From a virus, in the IMG/VR virus record IMGVR_UViG_3300037293_000176, positions 1-60,932 of that record: a stretch of DNA of 60,932 nt; one strand, 5' to 3'. The position numbers were made by a program, and so were the translations under genes. Numbering within the stretch: position 1 is the stretch's first letter; each line of letters opens with the position of its first letter. Under the pieces are notes generated by a model. The model ran no database searches. It saw nothing but the letters and a program-made list of their open reading frames with translations, and had not been told where the DNA came from. Of this stretch, positions 23,361-31,265 are shown one piece after another.

Positions 23361-24365
23361 TTAACCTAGTGAACTTGTTAGCATTCCAACAGCTGCACCA
23401 TAATCTCCATCTGATTTCTGTAAGATACCATCAATTACTTCTTGTGATTTGTCCTCGTCAAATTCATCTCCAAATGCCTGCTTTAAGAGATTAACAGCGT
23501 AATCTTTAAATTCATCGTCAGATTTAATATCGGCCTCATTTACTAGAGATTCGCGAACATTATTTTCCCAATATGTTTTAAGTTTATTAAATTCTGTAAG
23601 TCCCATGTTAGAAATCATATATTTCGTAATGTCATTATAGTAATCATCAGCTTCATCTCTATATCCACCTGGGGTATCTATGTAATTATTACCCATAAAT
23701 TTTTTAATGTCATACTCTCTCATTGCATCTATTTCTTCTAGGAAATCTTCAAAGTCTTTTGTGTTTTTAAAACCTTTGGCCTCATTTACTAGAGATTCAT
23801 AAACAGTGCCGAGTAAATCTTCTTTTTTGTCAAATTTCTTTGCAGATTTCCTAACATCTTGTAACATTGAAATAATATTATCCAGTGCCTTAATATCTAG
23901 ATCAGAACCATTGCTTACCACAGAAGTTAGCTGTTGCATACGATTATCTATAACGTACATGTCGTTACTTATTACTTTTTTTGGTAGTCTGTAAAAGGAT
24001 TCTTTGATAGACTCTTCAACCTTAAATGTTTTACCTTCAAAATCGAATTCATCATCGCCGGCCTCTTTAGCCTTACGTACCGCATCTCCAAATGCGTTAC
24101 CTTCTTTTAATTTTTTTCCAGGTGGAGTTGGAGGATCTACTTTTTCTAGAGAACCACTCGCAAACATTTTATCTATAATTCCATTACGCTGTACTTCTTC
24201 TAATCCTTCTAATGAGGTTAATCCCATCTCGTCAAGAATAGATGCCAATTTATTTACTGTTTCTTGTCTTTTTGTATTGTTTGCTTCTCTTAATTTTACA
24301 GTAGATTCCTGTGATTTAACCTCAGAAAAACTCTTAAATGAAGAAATTTTGTTAATGTTAGCCAT
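23361..24365 (-). CDS. Acidic helical protein with repeated cleavage-like sites, probable prohead core or internal protein
   Basis: 334 residues, not recognised by family. N-terminus MANINKISSFKSFSEVKSQE fits the F..F..E pattern of the cluster. ESLVNEA occurs twice (YESLVNEAKGF and RESLVNEADIK), each ahead of a helical acidic domain (TKDFEDFLEEIDAMREYDIK; SDDEFKDYAVNLLKQAFGDE). It could be a polyprotein-like precursor cut at V-N-E/A during head maturation, comparable in logic to T4 gp22/gp67 or the internal proteins. That is inference from pattern and neighbours. Ends in a glycine/serine tail after a UBA-like segment (VIDGILQKSDGDYGAAVGML). Confidence 0.6.
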   Translation of the reverse strand: MANINKISSFKSFSEVKSQESTVKLREANNTKRQETVNKLASILDEMGLTSLEGLEEVQRNGIIDKMFASGSLEKVDPPTPPGKKLKEGNAFGDAVRKAKEAGDDEFDFEGKTFKVEESIKESFYRLPKKVISNDMYVIDNRMQQLTSVVSNGSDLDIKALDNIISMLQDVRKSAKKFDKKEDLLGTVYESLVNEAKGFKNTKDFEDFLEEIDAMREYDIKKFMGNNYIDTPGGYRDEADDYYNDITKYMISNMGLTEFNKLKTYWENNVRESLVNEADIKSDDEFKDYAVNLLKQAFGDEFDEDKSQEVIDGILQKSDGDYGAAVGMLTSSLG

Positions 24366-24399
24366 TGTTTTATGTATTTTTTATTATATTATTGATAAG

Positions 24400-25335
24400 T
24401 TATATATCTCCGTCAAATTCAACACTTTTAACTGTAAATGGGAACTTTTCTTGTGTATAAATAGCCTGTCTTGCCTTTCCGTGTTTATATAAATAGTTAT
24501 CCCATTCTATAGATCTGATATTATCTACAAAATCTATAATTAAAACCTTTTCCTTTGATTCATGTTGTCTTAATCCTCTTCCTATGGACTGTCTTATAAT
24601 AACCTCGGATTTAAATGATTCTGTAAAAAATATGTTATGTATTTTTTTTATAGAAATTCCTGTGGAAAATGTTCCGAATGAAGCTACTATTACGATTTCT
24701 TCACCAGCCTCCATTTTCTTTTTATACTCTTCTCTTATATCAGACGAAGTTCCACCATCCACATAGAATACTCTTTTATTGCTTTCTTGTCTAAGTTTTT
24801 CATAAAGGCGCTGGCCATGCTCAATTCTGTGAAAAAGAACTAAACTATTTCTTGGAACCTTAGCGATAACAGTAGATATAAAGTTAAGTCTGGCATTGCT
24901 AGTAATTACAAAATTTTGTTCTAAAGAAAAAACATCTTTATTTTCATATTTATTCTGAGCCAATTCCATAAATGCTGTTCTCTGTTTAGGAGTTGCATAA
25001 TTCATTTCAATAACCTTTACAATACATTTTGCGATGTAACCTTCCTTTTGTAAAAAGCTAGCTTTAACCTCGGTAATTAAAGGTCCAGTTTGACTCATTA
25101 GCGTGAGTCGATCTAATGTGTCTGGTTTAGGAATTGTGCCTGAAAGTCCAAATTTGTAGTTTGCATTTACACATTTAGAAAGAATTTCTTTGATAGATGC
25201 ACCTTTGGCTTTATGGCAATTTGAAACGTTTAACCCATTTGCAAAATAATTGTGGTTTAAACCGTCTTCTGATTTTATTCTAAGATTATAAACAGTATCG
25301 CTATATTCTATTTTTTTAATATTATTAATCTTCAT
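24400..25335 (-). CDS. uvsW: UvsW helicase, C-terminal half, preceded by a C-intein
   Basis: Residues 1-39 are a C-intein (DTVYNLRIKSEDGLNHNYFA, ending VSN). The extein starts CHKAKGASIKEI. Joined to the N-half it makes VDE|CHKAKG, completing the DECH box. Later helicase motifs are here: motif III FGLSGT, motif IV-like LVLFHRIEHGQ, motif V IVASFGTFSTGISI and motif VI IIRQSIGRGLRQ. UvsW remodels recombination intermediates and R-loops, switching T4 from origin to recombination-dependent replication. The C-intein has Ser rather than His before the terminal Asn. Its partner gene lies 4.3 kb upstream. Confidence 0.93.
   Translation of the reverse strand: MKINNIKKIEYSDTVYNLRIKSEDGLNHNYFANGLNVSNCHKAKGASIKEILSKCVNANYKFGLSGTIPKPDTLDRLTLMSQTGPLITEVKASFLQKEGYIAKCIVKVIEMNYATPKQRTAFMELAQNKYENKDVFSLEQNFVITSNARLNFISTVIAKVPRNSLVLFHRIEHGQRLYEKLRQESNKRVFYVDGGTSSDIREEYKKKMEAGEEIVIVASFGTFSTGISIKKIHNIFFTESFKSEVIIRQSIGRGLRQHESKEKVLIIDFVDNIRSIEWDNYLYKHGKARQAIYTQEKFPFTVKSVEFDGDI
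25219..25335 (-). other. C-terminal part of split UvsW intein
   Basis: 39 codons, block F YNLRIKSEDGLNHNYFANG and block G LNVSN followed by Cys. Penultimate Ser instead of the usual His. Partner at 29610-29897. Confidence 0.88.
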
Positions 25336-25391
25336 ATAAAATGTTTTAGTAATCTTTTTAATTTTAAAAAATAAAAGACTCGTAGATATAA

Positions 25392-26033
25392 TTATTTTAT
25401 GACATTAACCTTAACATTAACATTAGACACGGGAATGCCTACTTTGGCATTTTCATCTAAGTTTACAGTTACCTTTTTAGATAATTTTATTTTAAAAGTG
25501 TCAGACCATGGAATAAATAGATTTCCGTCTGCAACAACTTCGAGCTTAATATTTCCAGTATCTCCTTCATTAAGAATTCCTAGTTTTTTTATAGGAACAA
25601 TACATTTGTTATTTACAATATTTCCTGGAAATACAAGAGACCATTCTGTTGTCTCAATAATAATTCTAGTGTAAGCTTCTTCAATGGATGCACCTTCGAT
25701 TGATATATCACATATGAATTCCTCATTTATATCTTTATACAGGGTGTAATTTGTGTCATCTTCTATAATTTCAAGAGTTATTTCCTCTGAAATTTTATCT
25801 TTTATGTATTCTATTATATCCTCTTCGACAACTATATCATCATGTGTTGCTATATCCTCTTGGACAACTATATCATCATGTACAGATATATCATCATGGG
25901 TTGCTATATCATTTTCTTTTTCAATAGTATCATCGATTAGTATTGACTCGTTGTTAGGTAAAATCTGAATAGAATTATCGATTTCATTATTATTCATAAA
26001 GTCGATAAAACTAAAAACATCAAGTTTTTTCAT
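25392..26033 (-). CDS. Hypothetical protein with Asp-rich hexapeptide repeats
   Basis: 213 residues. The N-terminus MKKLDVFSFIDFMNNNEIDN recalls the targeting pattern of other proteins in the region, without a clear cleavage site. Residues about 42-70 are repeats of the form DIxxHDD/DIVVxED (DIATHDDISVHDDIVVQEDI and so on), mirrored by direct DNA repeats at about 25830-25910. The C-terminal part is predicted beta-rich (WSLVFPGNIVNNKCIVPIKK and KIKLSKKVTVNLDENAKVGI), like a virion-surface or carbohydrate-type beta sandwich. Family not recognised. It lies between UvsW-C and the fibre genes. Confidence 0.6.
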   Translation of the reverse strand: MKKLDVFSFIDFMNNNEIDNSIQILPNNESILIDDTIEKENDIATHDDISVHDDIVVQEDIATHDDIVVEEDIIEYIKDKISEEITLEIIEDDTNYTLYKDINEEFICDISIEGASIEEAYTRIIIETTEWSLVFPGNIVNNKCIVPIKKLGILNEGDTGNIKLEVVADGNLFIPWSDTFKIKLSKKVTVNLDENAKVGIPVSNVNVKVNVIK

Positions 26034-26078
26034 GATTTAAATTATTTTTTATTTAATATATATTAATATTAAAATTTG

Positions 26079-26432
26079 TTATTTTCGTATGTTATTAGAA
26101 AAGCCTATATTTATTTTAATTCCTTCCTTTATTCCTTGTTTAATGAATATTTCAAAATCAGATCCTAGAACTTTAATATTTTCATTGATTTCTCTTTTTT
26201 CTTGATACTCGATACCTTTAAATTTACAATAAAGTTCTAGAAATCGTTTTGTCTTGGTGTCACCTATATCTTTTTGTAGTCTCTGGCCTGGATTACCATA
26301 TGCAACATATCCTCCCGATCCGGCTACAATATTGTTAACTTCAATTAAAACAGAAACATCTGACCATTTCTGACCGGATGTTTCATTCCATTTTTTAAGT
26401 TCTTTCCATTTAAAATATCGCTTTTGTGGCAT
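26079..26432 (-). CDS. Hypothetical protein
   Basis: 117 residues, basic N-terminus (MPQKRYFKWKELKKWNETSG), a glycine-rich centre (IVAGSGGYVAYGNPGQRLQK), then helical and beta segments (FEIFIKQGIKEGIKINIGFS). No family recognised. It starts 15 bases after the stop of the large repeat fibre gene, so it is probably co-expressed and may be a fibre-related chaperone or a small virion protein. That is a guess from position only. Confidence 0.55.
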   Translation of the reverse strand: MPQKRYFKWKELKKWNETSGQKWSDVSVLIEVNNIVAGSGGYVAYGNPGQRLQKDIGDTKTKRFLELYCKFKGIEYQEKREINENIKVLGSDFEIFIKQGIKEGIKINIGFSNNIRK

Positions 26433-26447
26433 AAAAAGTTTTAATTA

Positions 26448-28532
26448 TTAAGTCATATTTATGTAACCGATACCTGCACCAGTGATTGCGCTAATAGCTG
26501 TAGTATTAAACTCTAAATTACTATATGCTCCAATATGAGTTCTACCAATTTGGTCTCCGATTGCAGCTGTACCAACCATACTTAATTGTGGTCCTAGTGG
26601 TAAACGGAATCTAATTGGGGTTTCAATAGCTCCAATACCTTGTTGTCTGTATGTTACCATAAGTATTTTCGCAGGTAAACCTGTACCAAATGATACCCAA
26701 TTACCAGCAGTTGGTGTTGTAGATGATAATAACAATGTTTGTATTGATTTCAAATATGTAACAGCTGACGAAGAGGCCGCTAATGCTGCAACCGATACCG
26801 TGGATGTAAATATGGCTGCCTTGGCTATTGAACTACTAAACAATGATCCTAGTAGTGTATTATTAGAAACATAACGTGCCATTGCTGGTTCTGAATTTAC
26901 TATTAATCCTATTGATACTGTATTGTTAATTGCTACATCAAAGTTAGAATTACCCCCAAGTGCTGTAAGTGCTGCTGCATTTGCTGTAAATCCTGTCATA
27001 ATAATGCTGTTTCCAACTACAATTGAAAACCTAGGACTTGTAGCTAATACTAACATTGCATCTGAATCACTTGCAAATACTTCTGATGCTCCCGCACTTG
27101 CATTTACTAGTGTTAAAGCTGATGCTCTACCTATTATTTGGGCAAAGGTTGACATTATTAAAGTTATTCCTGCTAAGTTATAAGTTATTGCAAAAGCATT
27201 ATTTTCGTAGTAGGGGCTATCTTTAAACTGACTCCAACTTGTAATATTTGCATTTATAGCATTTATTGAAGTTGTTTTATTAGACACAGCTGTCATTGCA
27301 TTTTCGGAATTAAAAATAATATCTCTTATTCCTACAGTAGAGGTTGCACCAACTAAAATTCCAACTGATATTGAATTAGATGATAATATAGGCATCCCTA
27401 TAGGGTCATTAATTGCAAGAGTTAAATTAGAATGGGTTGATAACCCTATAACACCCGTGGAATTACCCGCTAAAGCTGTCATTATTACTACATTACTTTT
27501 TACAAGTGTAAAGTTTGTACTTGTAGCTATGTTAACCATTGCATCATTGTTATTTGCTAAGGCAGTCATTATAATAGAATTACCTGATACTATTGAAAGA
27601 TTTTCACTTGCTCCCAATGTTAACATAGCACCACTACTTGAAGCTAAAGCTTCTGATGCTCTTACGCTTGAATTCACTGCTGTTATAGCATCAATGTCAT
27701 TAATAATATCATCAACATTAGCAAAGGATAACGGGCTAATTTCTTGAACTAAATTTGCAATTATGTTTTTTAAGTTAGCTACAAAAAACGCACTTCCTTT
27801 AAAAATTTCTTTTGCAATACTATTAGAATATATAGTTGACATTGCTATTTTACTATTAGCCATAGTAGCCATTGCTGTTGATTTAGAAGCCAATTCACTC
27901 ATCGCTATTGTACTATTGGCAATTGCTGTCATACTTCTTTGAGAGTTTGTTATGTAACTTAAAGCAGTTTGGTTAGAAGATATTAACTCCATTCCAATGT
28001 TATTAGTAGATGTTCTTAAAACTAAATCATCGTCTTCTATGATAGCTCTAATTGCATTAGTGCTTGCTATTATTTTTGACATTGCTACAGGATCTGCAAA
28101 TATAAAGTTTCTGTCAGGGTAAAGTACTAAATCTAATCCTGCAAAAACAGCGGCAGCATAACCAAGATTATCTGCAGCATAGGGACTTTGTATGTATATG
28201 TCCCACGCTACCCGATTGTTTATAATTTTAGTTAAGGTCGGTAAGTTAAGCGATACATTAAGCATTGCTAAGGGACTTAAAGCCATTGCCTGTGCGGCTG
28301 TTGAATTATTCATACTGGCTGCTCCAAAGACAGAATCTGTTGCTATTGGGCTTGCGATAATTGCAGAAATTGCTAATTGGTTTGCTGCTAAACTTCTTGT
28401 TTCACTCCTCATTGAAAGTGCTTCTTCAAACCCTACCCTTGTGCCAGGGTTTGTTAATCTTGTTTGAAATTCTGATCCAAGTACTGTTCCAGATTTTACT
28501 GCCGTTAACAGTCTTCTTGTTGATAATTGCAT
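26448..28532 (-). CDS. Repeat-rich fibre or adhesin-like virion protein
   Basis: 694 residues built from short repeats of about 10-11 residues of the type AMxxIANSxI (SMTAIANSTIAMSELASKST, AMATMANSKIAMSTI...), with a larger duplicated module of about 100 residues (ASEALASSSGAMLTLGASEN versus ASEVFASDSDAMLVLATSPR). The regular small and aliphatic spacing suggests an elongated repeat fold. A non-repetitive C-terminal domain (IRFRLPLGPQLSMVGTAAIG to GAGIGYINMT) could be the tip. Most likely a tail-fibre or head-decoration component. It sits inside the region between the two uvsW pieces and is co-directional with them. Confidence 0.6.
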   Translation of the reverse strand: MQLSTRRLLTAVKSGTVLGSEFQTRLTNPGTRVGFEEALSMRSETRSLAANQLAISAIIASPIATDSVFGAASMNNSTAAQAMALSPLAMLNVSLNLPTLTKIINNRVAWDIYIQSPYAADNLGYAAAVFAGLDLVLYPDRNFIFADPVAMSKIIASTNAIRAIIEDDDLVLRTSTNNIGMELISSNQTALSYITNSQRSMTAIANSTIAMSELASKSTAMATMANSKIAMSTIYSNSIAKEIFKGSAFFVANLKNIIANLVQEISPLSFANVDDIINDIDAITAVNSSVRASEALASSSGAMLTLGASENLSIVSGNSIIMTALANNNDAMVNIATSTNFTLVKSNVVIMTALAGNSTGVIGLSTHSNLTLAINDPIGMPILSSNSISVGILVGATSTVGIRDIIFNSENAMTAVSNKTTSINAINANITSWSQFKDSPYYENNAFAITYNLAGITLIMSTFAQIIGRASALTLVNASAGASEVFASDSDAMLVLATSPRFSIVVGNSIIMTGFTANAAALTALGGNSNFDVAINNTVSIGLIVNSEPAMARYVSNNTLLGSLFSSSIAKAAIFTSTVSVAALAASSSAVTYLKSIQTLLLSSTTPTAGNWVSFGTGLPAKILMVTYRQQGIGAIETPIRFRLPLGPQLSMVGTAAIGDQIGRTHIGAYSNLEFNTTAISAITGAGIGYINMT

Positions 28533-28548
28533 AATTTTTATTTTAGTT

Positions 28549-29157
28549 TTACTTTGTTACAAAAAAAGATGTTAATCTACCTGTTTCATCTTCATCGAGT
28601 TCATCTCTAAGGTTTCTATCATCTGTTGACCATGCTGATATTAGATCAGGTGCAGGTACATTTAAAAGCCATTGTCCTATTGGTAAAAGGCTTAAAGGAT
28701 CAACTGCCGTGAATGATGTTTCGTCATCATCCGGCTCGGTGAATGAATCTACAAAAATTAAGAGACCAATTCCTTCAATTACTACTGAATCATCAGTTGC
28801 AGGTAAAGGTTGTGTTGGATATCTTAATATGCCTCGGTTTTCATATGTTAAACTTTCTAATTCGGTTTTACTTCTTGCGATAACAAGTGGCTCGCCTCCA
28901 GTAATGGATTTACCATTTATAGTAACTAAATCTTCTTTGGACACTTTTTTATTTAATTCTTCAAGCGCCAGATCACTTATTGGTTTTTCAGCGTCAGATG
29001 TATTATTAACCTTGTCGAGTTCGTTATTTACTCTTGATATAATATCATTAAATAGTAATTTGGATTCATCTATTGAAAGTTTTTGAATTACTACCTGATT
29101 AATCAAATCAGTCGTAGCCGATGTTAGTGATGCAATTAATTGTTCAGTTGTTGCCAT
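28549..29157 (-). CDS. Probable tail fibre/structural protein
   Basis: 202 residues. The helical N-terminal part (MATTEQLIASLTSATTDLIN) contains coiled-coil-like heptads (ESKLLFNDIISRVNNELDKV). A small beta domain follows with TINGKSITGGEPLVI, a motif common at the attachment end of phage fibres, then an acidic C-terminal part (WSTDDRNLRDELDEDETGRL). It is the first large product after two small helical genes and precedes the 694-residue repeat protein. A virion-fibre role is likely, but no specific T4 counterpart is recognised. Confidence 0.55.
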   Translation of the reverse strand: MATTEQLIASLTSATTDLINQVVIQKLSIDESKLLFNDIISRVNNELDKVNNTSDAEKPISDLALEELNKKVSKEDLVTINGKSITGGEPLVIARSKTELESLTYENRGILRYPTQPLPATDDSVVIEGIGLLIFVDSFTEPDDDETSFTAVDPLSLLPIGQWLLNVPAPDLISAWSTDDRNLRDELDEDETGRLTSFFVTK

Positions 29158-29367
29158 TTATCTATTCAATATTGTTATTAATAATGTTTGTGTATTAATT
29201 AAGTTTGTGCTTACTATAAATAAAGGTTCTATCGCCCTATTTTCAGATAACGCAATAGCATTAGATATAAGAGAATTGACATTACCCTTAAGGGCGGTAC
29301 ATGTTTCTAATAAGCTAGTAGTCTGTGCTGTTAAATTATCTATTGCTTCTTCAATTGTCATTGCCAT
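29158..29367 (-). CDS. Small helical protein
   Basis: 69 residues with a coiled-coil-like pattern (MTIEEAIDNLTAQTTSLLET, then CTALKGNVNSLISNAIALSE). It overlaps the upstream 72-residue gene by 17 bases and its stop abuts the next gene's start. Resembles the N-terminal helical part of the following fibre protein, so it may be a trimerising fibre-attachment subunit; inference only. Confidence 0.55.
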   Translation of the reverse strand: MAMTIEEAIDNLTAQTTSLLETCTALKGNVNSLISNAIALSENRAIEPLFIVSTNLINTQTLLITILNR

Positions 29368-29569
29368 ATGATTCTAAAATATATTTTGCTAGTATCTTTT
29401 GTGTTTGTATTAAATTTGATGCCTGATTAACTTGATAATATAATGGCGTACTTATTGGCAGGCTATTACCTTTTCCATCAAAATATGATCCATTTCCATC
29501 AGTTTGCACTAATCGGTTAAATGTAAGAGATACTTCGGATTCTGTTAAATCAAACTCAGGGTTTTGCAT
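29351..29569 (-). CDS. Small hypothetical protein, fibre-operon start
   Basis: 72 residues (MQNPEFDLTESEVSLTFNRL, then VQTDGNGSYFDGKGNSLPIS, ending in a helix). Not recognised. It follows the UvsW N-terminal gene by 37 bases and overlaps the next gene by 17, so translation of the three small and middle fibre-type genes is probably coupled. Confidence 0.5.
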   Translation of the reverse strand: MQNPEFDLTESEVSLTFNRLVQTDGNGSYFDGKGNSLPISTPLYYQVNQASNLIQTQKILAKYILESYGNDN

Positions 29570-29606
29570 TTTATTATATTATATTATTAATAGTATATAT
29601 CATTTT

Positions 29607-30590
29607 TTATATACAAAATATGTCATCAGTATATGATAATTGATCCACTCTCTTATATACCCCTGATGTTAATTTAACTCTATGATTTCCTGTTATTTTA
29701 ATAATAGATCCATCTTCCATTTCTAACTCAAACATTTGATTTCCTTTAGATAAATCATGATATACAAATTCAACTTCTCTATCTTCAATTTCTAAAGTTT
29801 TATCATTAGTTGTTTTAACATATTCTCCTGCCTTTATTTCATTTATCTTTTTATAGGAGCCATTGCTCATTTTTATTAGAGTATCGGGATGTATGCACTC
29901 GTCAACTATTACTGCATCAAATTCTGAAAAGTATGCAGCATCCTTTTTAATTAAAGATTGATAAGTACCTATAATTATATTTTTATTAGGTTTAATATCT
30001 TGACCAGCAAATATTTGTTGAATTCTTAGATCTATTTTGTTTTTGTAATTGTAATCGTGAAAATCTTCATGAGCCTGTACTACTAATGAAACATTAGGTA
30101 CTATAAACAGTATTTTAGTTGCCTTGTTATGTTCTAATATATATGCTACTGTTAAAAAACTAATTAATGTTTTACCTGCAGAAGTTGCAAGTTCAGCTAG
30201 ACATTTTCTAAACTTTAAAATATTAAAAGCAGCCTCTATTTGATAATCACGAGGTGTAAATTTCTCTGAGTCTTTAAAGAATTCTAAAGACCATTTTTCA
30301 AATACTTCTGGATTAATATTTGGATCTATTAATCTTTTTATTCCTTCAATTTTAAGTTCAAATCTATACTCCTTACAAATTGACATAACATATTGCCAGA
30401 GTCCAGCTGGAATCCATTTATCATCCTTAATGTATGACACATATCCATCCCATATTCCACGTTTTACTAAAGGATGAAACCGCCAACTGTCAATTCGCTT
30501 AGTTAAAGATATTTTAATCTGCTCTAACTCTAGTTCAGTAGCATCATCAATTCTTAAAAATTGATTATCTTCGGTTAATGTTAAAATCAA
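29607..30590 (-). CDS. uvsW: UvsW helicase, N-terminal half, followed by an N-intein
   Basis: Extein residues 1-231: an N-terminal DNA-binding region (RGIWDGYVSYIKDDKWIPAG), Q-motif-like FTPRDYQIEAA, Walker A ATSAGKT (135-141), motif Ia FIVPNVSLVVQ, and the start of the Walker B box (DAVIVDE). At Cys232 the intein begins (CIHPDTLIKMSNGSYKKINE, block B TGNHRVKLTSG) and ends after 96 residues. The cut falls inside DECH, so neither half can hydrolyse ATP alone. It follows the UvsY gene as in T4's uvsY-uvsW neighbourhood. The second half is 4.3 kb further along. Confidence 0.93.
   Translation of the reverse strand: MILTLTEDNQFLRIDDATELELEQIKISLTKRIDSWRFHPLVKRGIWDGYVSYIKDDKWIPAGLWQYVMSICKEYRFELKIEGIKRLIDPNINPEVFEKWSLEFFKDSEKFTPRDYQIEAAFNILKFRKCLAELATSAGKTLISFLTVAYILEHNKATKILFIVPNVSLVVQAHEDFHDYNYKNKIDLRIQQIFAGQDIKPNKNIIIGTYQSLIKKDAAYFSEFDAVIVDECIHPDTLIKMSNGSYKKINEIKAGEYVKTTNDKTLEIEDREVEFVYHDLSKGNQMFELEMEDGSIIKITGNHRVKLTSGVYKRVDQLSYTDDIFCI
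29610..29897 (-). other. N-terminal part of split UvsW intein
   Basis: 96 codons from Cys232 to the stop, with block A (CIHPDTLIKMSNG) and block B (ITGNHRVKLTSG). No endonuclease fused to it or encoded next to it. Confidence 0.9.
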
Positions 30591-30606
30591 ATCTATTTAA
30601 ATCTTT

Positions 30607-31035
30607 TTATAGACGACTAATATCAAGGCGATTCTTTATTGCAAAGCCCATATTATCTAAAGTTTTAATAGATCCTTCAAAGAAACTCTTTTGGATAGTT
30701 AATAACTCTAGAATTGTCGTTTCGTCAGAAATATCTGCTTCGATAAATCTTTCTTTCATTTTATCAGTAAGTTTGTAATCATATGTAAAGTACTCTATCC
30801 ATTTTTCTTTGTACCTTTTATCGACTACTGCCTTTTGGGATTTAATTCTATTTCCCATAACTGCTAGATGTTCTACCATTATTTGTCGATAGCTTAATGT
30901 ATATGCACTTACATCCTGTAGATTGTTACCTAATTTTAAATCTTCAGTTAATCCTTTGATTTTTAAAGTCCAATCTTCTCTTTGTTTGTTTAAATATTCA
31001 TCTAACTGTTGAATTTTATCTTTAGCCTCTATCAT
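30607..31035 (-). CDS. uvsY: UvsY-like recombination mediator
   Basis: 142 residues, helical and charged, close to T4 UvsY in length. The C-terminal region IQKSFFEGSIKTLDNMGFAI followed by KNRLDISRL resembles the T4 UvsY end (...ALDAIKSRGFAIKHIQDMR). UvsY helps UvsX replace gp32 on ssDNA. The gene order UvsY then UvsW supports the call. Sequence similarity is judged from memory, so the identification is good but not certain. Confidence 0.78.
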   Translation of the reverse strand: MIEAKDKIQQLDEYLNKQREDWTLKIKGLTEDLKLGNNLQDVSAYTLSYRQIMVEHLAVMGNRIKSQKAVVDKRYKEKWIEYFTYDYKLTDKMKERFIEADISDETTILELLTIQKSFFEGSIKTLDNMGFAIKNRLDISRL

Positions 31036-31046
31036 TATATTTTATT

Positions 31047-31265
31047 TTAAAAAAGTGAGTTTCCTTTATTGTTTTTCTTAATGTAGACAGAGCTAATAAA
31101 TTTGGCTTTAAGTTTTGGCTTAGTCATTGTAAATTCCTTAGAGGAATGAATAACAACATCAGAATTAAAATCTATAATCATTTTAATATTCTTTCTCTTG
31201 TTTTTTTCATTTTCGAATTCTTCGAATTCTTCATCGATCATTTGTAAAAATTCTTTTTTTATCAT
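31047..31265 (-). CDS. Small hypothetical protein between primase and uvsY
   Basis: 72 residues. Acidic helical N-terminus (MIKKEFLQMIDEEFEEFENE) and a basic beta-like C-terminus (TMTKPKLKAKFISSVYIKKN). The ATG overlaps the primase stop (ATGA), so it is translationally coupled. No family recognised. Confidence 0.6.
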   Translation of the reverse strand: MIKKEFLQMIDEEFEEFENEKNKRKNIKMIIDFNSDVVIHSSKEFTMTKPKLKAKFISSVYIKKNNKGNSLF

